From: Andreesenia sp964489735
GTDB taxonomy: Bacteria; Bacillota; Clostridia; Tissierellales; Gottschalkiaceae
DNA length: 64,000 nucleotides
Direction: 5' to 3'
Assembly (NCBI GenBank): GCA_964489735.1
Contig: CAZBAL010000001.1
Location: 72,396-136,395, forward strand
The notes beneath the pieces are model-generated. The model made no database searches. It was not told the origin of the DNA and saw only the letters and a program-made list of their open reading frames with translations. Numbering within the stretch: the stretch's first letter is position 1; each line of letters starts with the position of its first letter. This document shows positions 62,657-64,000 of this stretch, in pieces. The position numbers and the translations under genes are program-made.

Positions 62657-63400
62657 TTAAATAAACATACCGCCATCAACAATTAGTACCTGTCCAGTTA
62701 TATACGAAGACATATCCGATGCTAGAAAAGCTACTGCATTTGCAATATCTTCCGCTTTACCTAAATGTCCTAAAGGTATTACCTTCTTGTACTCATCAAT
62801 AACTTCTTCAGTCAATTTGTCAGTCATATCAGTCTCAATAAAGCCAGGAGCTATTGCGTTGACTCTGACATTCTTCTTAGCTATTTCCTTAGCTAGTGAC
62901 TTTGTAAATCCTATTACTCCTGCTTTAGAAGCTGAGTAATTAGTTTGACCAGCATTCCCTGCAACACCTACAACAGAGGAAATATTTATTATAGATGCAT
63001 TTTTAGTCTTGAGCATCGGTCTAGATGCTGATTTAGTCACATTGAATACTCCTTTAAGATTGACATCTATAACAGAATCGAAATCTTCTTCAGACATTCT
63101 AAGTATCAAATTGTCTCTAGTAATACCGGCATTATTAACCAGTATATCAATTTGACCTAAGAAATCTATCGATTTTTCAACAAGCTCTTTTGCTTCGTCG
63201 AATTTTGAAATATCTGCCTTTATTATCTCAGATTTTCTTCCTAAACTCTCTATCTCATTTTTAACTTCCTCAGCTTTCGCTTCATTACTTGTGTAATTTA
63301 TTACAACATCTGCTCCTAGCGAAGCAAGCTTAAGTGCAATAGCTTTTCCAAGACCTCTAGATCCACCAGTTACAAGTGCTTTTTTACCTTCAAGATTCAA
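62657..63400 (-). CDS. fabG: 3-oxoacyl-[acyl-carrier-protein] reductase (FabG)
   Basis: NADPH-dependent short-chain dehydrogenase reducing the beta-keto acyl-ACP; 247 aa. Cofactor loop TGGSRGLGKAIA near 11-22, NNAGITRDN near 88-96, and the catalytic Ser, Tyr and Lys in NISSVVGVAG and NYSASKAGVIGF near 136-160. TTG 63400 was chosen because AAGGGGTG stands before it. The GTG at 63409 overlaps that site, and the resulting start MNLEGKKALVTGG matches the family. Confidence 0.97.
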   Translation of the reverse strand: MNLEGKKALVTGGSRGLGKAIALKLASLGADVVINYTSNEAKAEEVKNEIESLGRKSEIIKADISKFDEAKELVEKSIDFLGQIDILVNNAGITRDNLILRMSEEDFDSVIDVNLKGVFNVTKSASRPMLKTKNASIINISSVVGVAGNAGQTNYSASKAGVIGFTKSLAKEIAKKNVRVNAIAPGFIETDMTDKLTEEVIDEYKKVIPLGHLGKAEDIANAVAFLASDMSSYITGQVLIVDGGMFI

Positions 63401-63427
63401 TAAACTCACCCCTTATATATACTTAAA

Positions 63428-64000
63428 TTACTTGCCAATTTTTTCAATTAAACTGTTCAGCCCTTCACTATCCTGAACATTATATGTTTCTACATCCGCT
63501 TTCATCTCTTTAGCAATCTTTTTAACAAAAGATACTAAAGTTTTTCCAACACCGACTTCAACAAATACTTCTATTCCGTCTTGTATCATATTTCTTACTA
63601 TATCTTCCCACTTAACAGAAGATGATACCTGTTTAACAAGAGTATCCTCTATGTTTTCTCCAGAGTATTTATTTCCTGTAACATTGAAATATACTGATTT
63701 ATCAGGCTCGTTTATCTCGATTTTTCTTATCTCGTCTCTCAGCTTTTCACCTGCTGACTCAAGCATCTCTGTATGAAAAGGACCGCTAACAGGAAGAATA
63801 ACAGCTCTTCTGGCTCCGATTTCTTTAAGCTCTTCAGAAGCTCTTTCCACTAACGCCTTTTCACCTGAAATTACGAGCTGTCCAGGACAGTTATAGTTAG
63901 CTATCTTGATTATTCCCTCTTTTGAATATTTATCAAGAACAGTCTGAATATCCTCAGCACTCAGTCCGAGAATAGCACTCATGGCACCTTTTCCTTCTGG
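63428..64000 (-). CDS. fabD: Malonyl-CoA:ACP transacylase FabD, N terminus beyond the right window edge
   Basis: Transfers malonyl groups to ACP. About 190 C-terminal codons are present and the frame runs off the window. The visible part starts in EGKGAMSAILGLSAEDIQ, with the catalytic histidine region LPVSGPFHTEML near 63770 and the terminal VEVGVGKTLVSFVKKI. The GHSLG nucleophile motif lies upstream, outside the window. First visible gene of the fabD-fabG-acpP-fabF order. Confidence 0.96.
   Translation of the reverse strand, partial: PEGKGAMSAILGLSAEDIQTVLDKYSKEGIIKIANYNCPGQLVISGEKALVERASEELKEIGARRAVILPVSGPFHTEMLESAGEKLRDEIRKIEINEPDKSVYFNVTGNKYSGENIEDTLVKQVSSSVKWEDIVRNMIQDGIEVFVEVGVGKTLVSFVKKIAKEMKADVETYNVQDSEGLNSLIEKIGK

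Noticed and set aside
1..64000. CRISPR arrays, insertion sequences, prophage, toxin-antitoxin or defence islands
   Set aside because: No spaced direct repeats, transposase or integrase motifs, or recognised defence domains were seen. The gene content is continuous core genome.

Overview
The window is AT-rich (roughly one third G+C by eye) and carries a chromosomal core of a low-GC Gram-positive anaerobe, most likely from the Clostridia or Tissierellia. The evidence is PolC-type DNA polymerase III, SRP genes beside ylxM, an oxygen-independent ThiH-type thiazole route, rubrerythrin and a rubredoxin-fused FMN protein, S-layer homology (SLH) domains, strong GGAGG ribosome binding sites and many TTG starts. 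No tRNA, rRNA, insertion sequence, prophage or CRISPR array was seen. Both ends cut a gene: pilB on the left and fabD on the right.

Layout. 1-9.9 kb: a truncated pilus ATPase, two unknown small genes, an OsmC protein, a heterodimeric ABC exporter divergent from its MarR-type regulator, a DJ-1/PfpI protein and a sodium:amino-acid symporter. 9.9-24.1 kb (all minus strand): rpsB, tsf, then pyrH-frr-(62-aa gene)-uppS-cdsA, then dxr-rseP-ispG-glycosyltransferase-polC. This joins translation, isoprenoid and envelope synthesis, and replication. 24.4-31.1 kb: topA, dprA, comM, a small acidic protein, a cyclophilin and yraN. 31.3-38.6 kb: the ylxM-ffh-rpsP-khpA-rimM-trmD-rplS ribosome/SRP cluster, then rbgA, rnhB and a DEAD-box helicase. 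38.6-46.0 kb: a redox and stress section with a YbaK-like deacylase, a self-cleaving P1 peptidase, an MsrA-MsrB fusion, PhnA, a rubredoxin/glutamate-synthase-domain fusion, rubrerythrin, YjbQ and an iron alcohol dehydrogenase. 46.4-49.6 kb: a DUF503/YlxP-like gene, ftsY and an SLH-anchored S41 protease. 49.7-54.0 kb (plus strand): a TPP riboswitch and thiSGHFE-thiT. 54.1-55.4 kb: an SLH/transglutaminase lipoprotein. 55.4-64 kb (minus): smc, an Elp3-like radical SAM protein and rnc, then fabF, acpP, fabG and fabD.

Regulation is unusually readable. There are several consensus or extended -10 promoters, a TPP riboswitch with its terminator, a structured rpsB leader, a candidate L19 leader, a Shine-Dalgarno hairpin on ffh, and many intrinsic terminators, five of which contain the stop codon of the gene they end. 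The most unexpected item is a complete DUF503 gene downstream of ftsY whose only well-placed start is AUU. I found no convincing undescribed multi-gene system. Most of the window is ordinary housekeeping, and the oddities are regulatory or are domain combinations.
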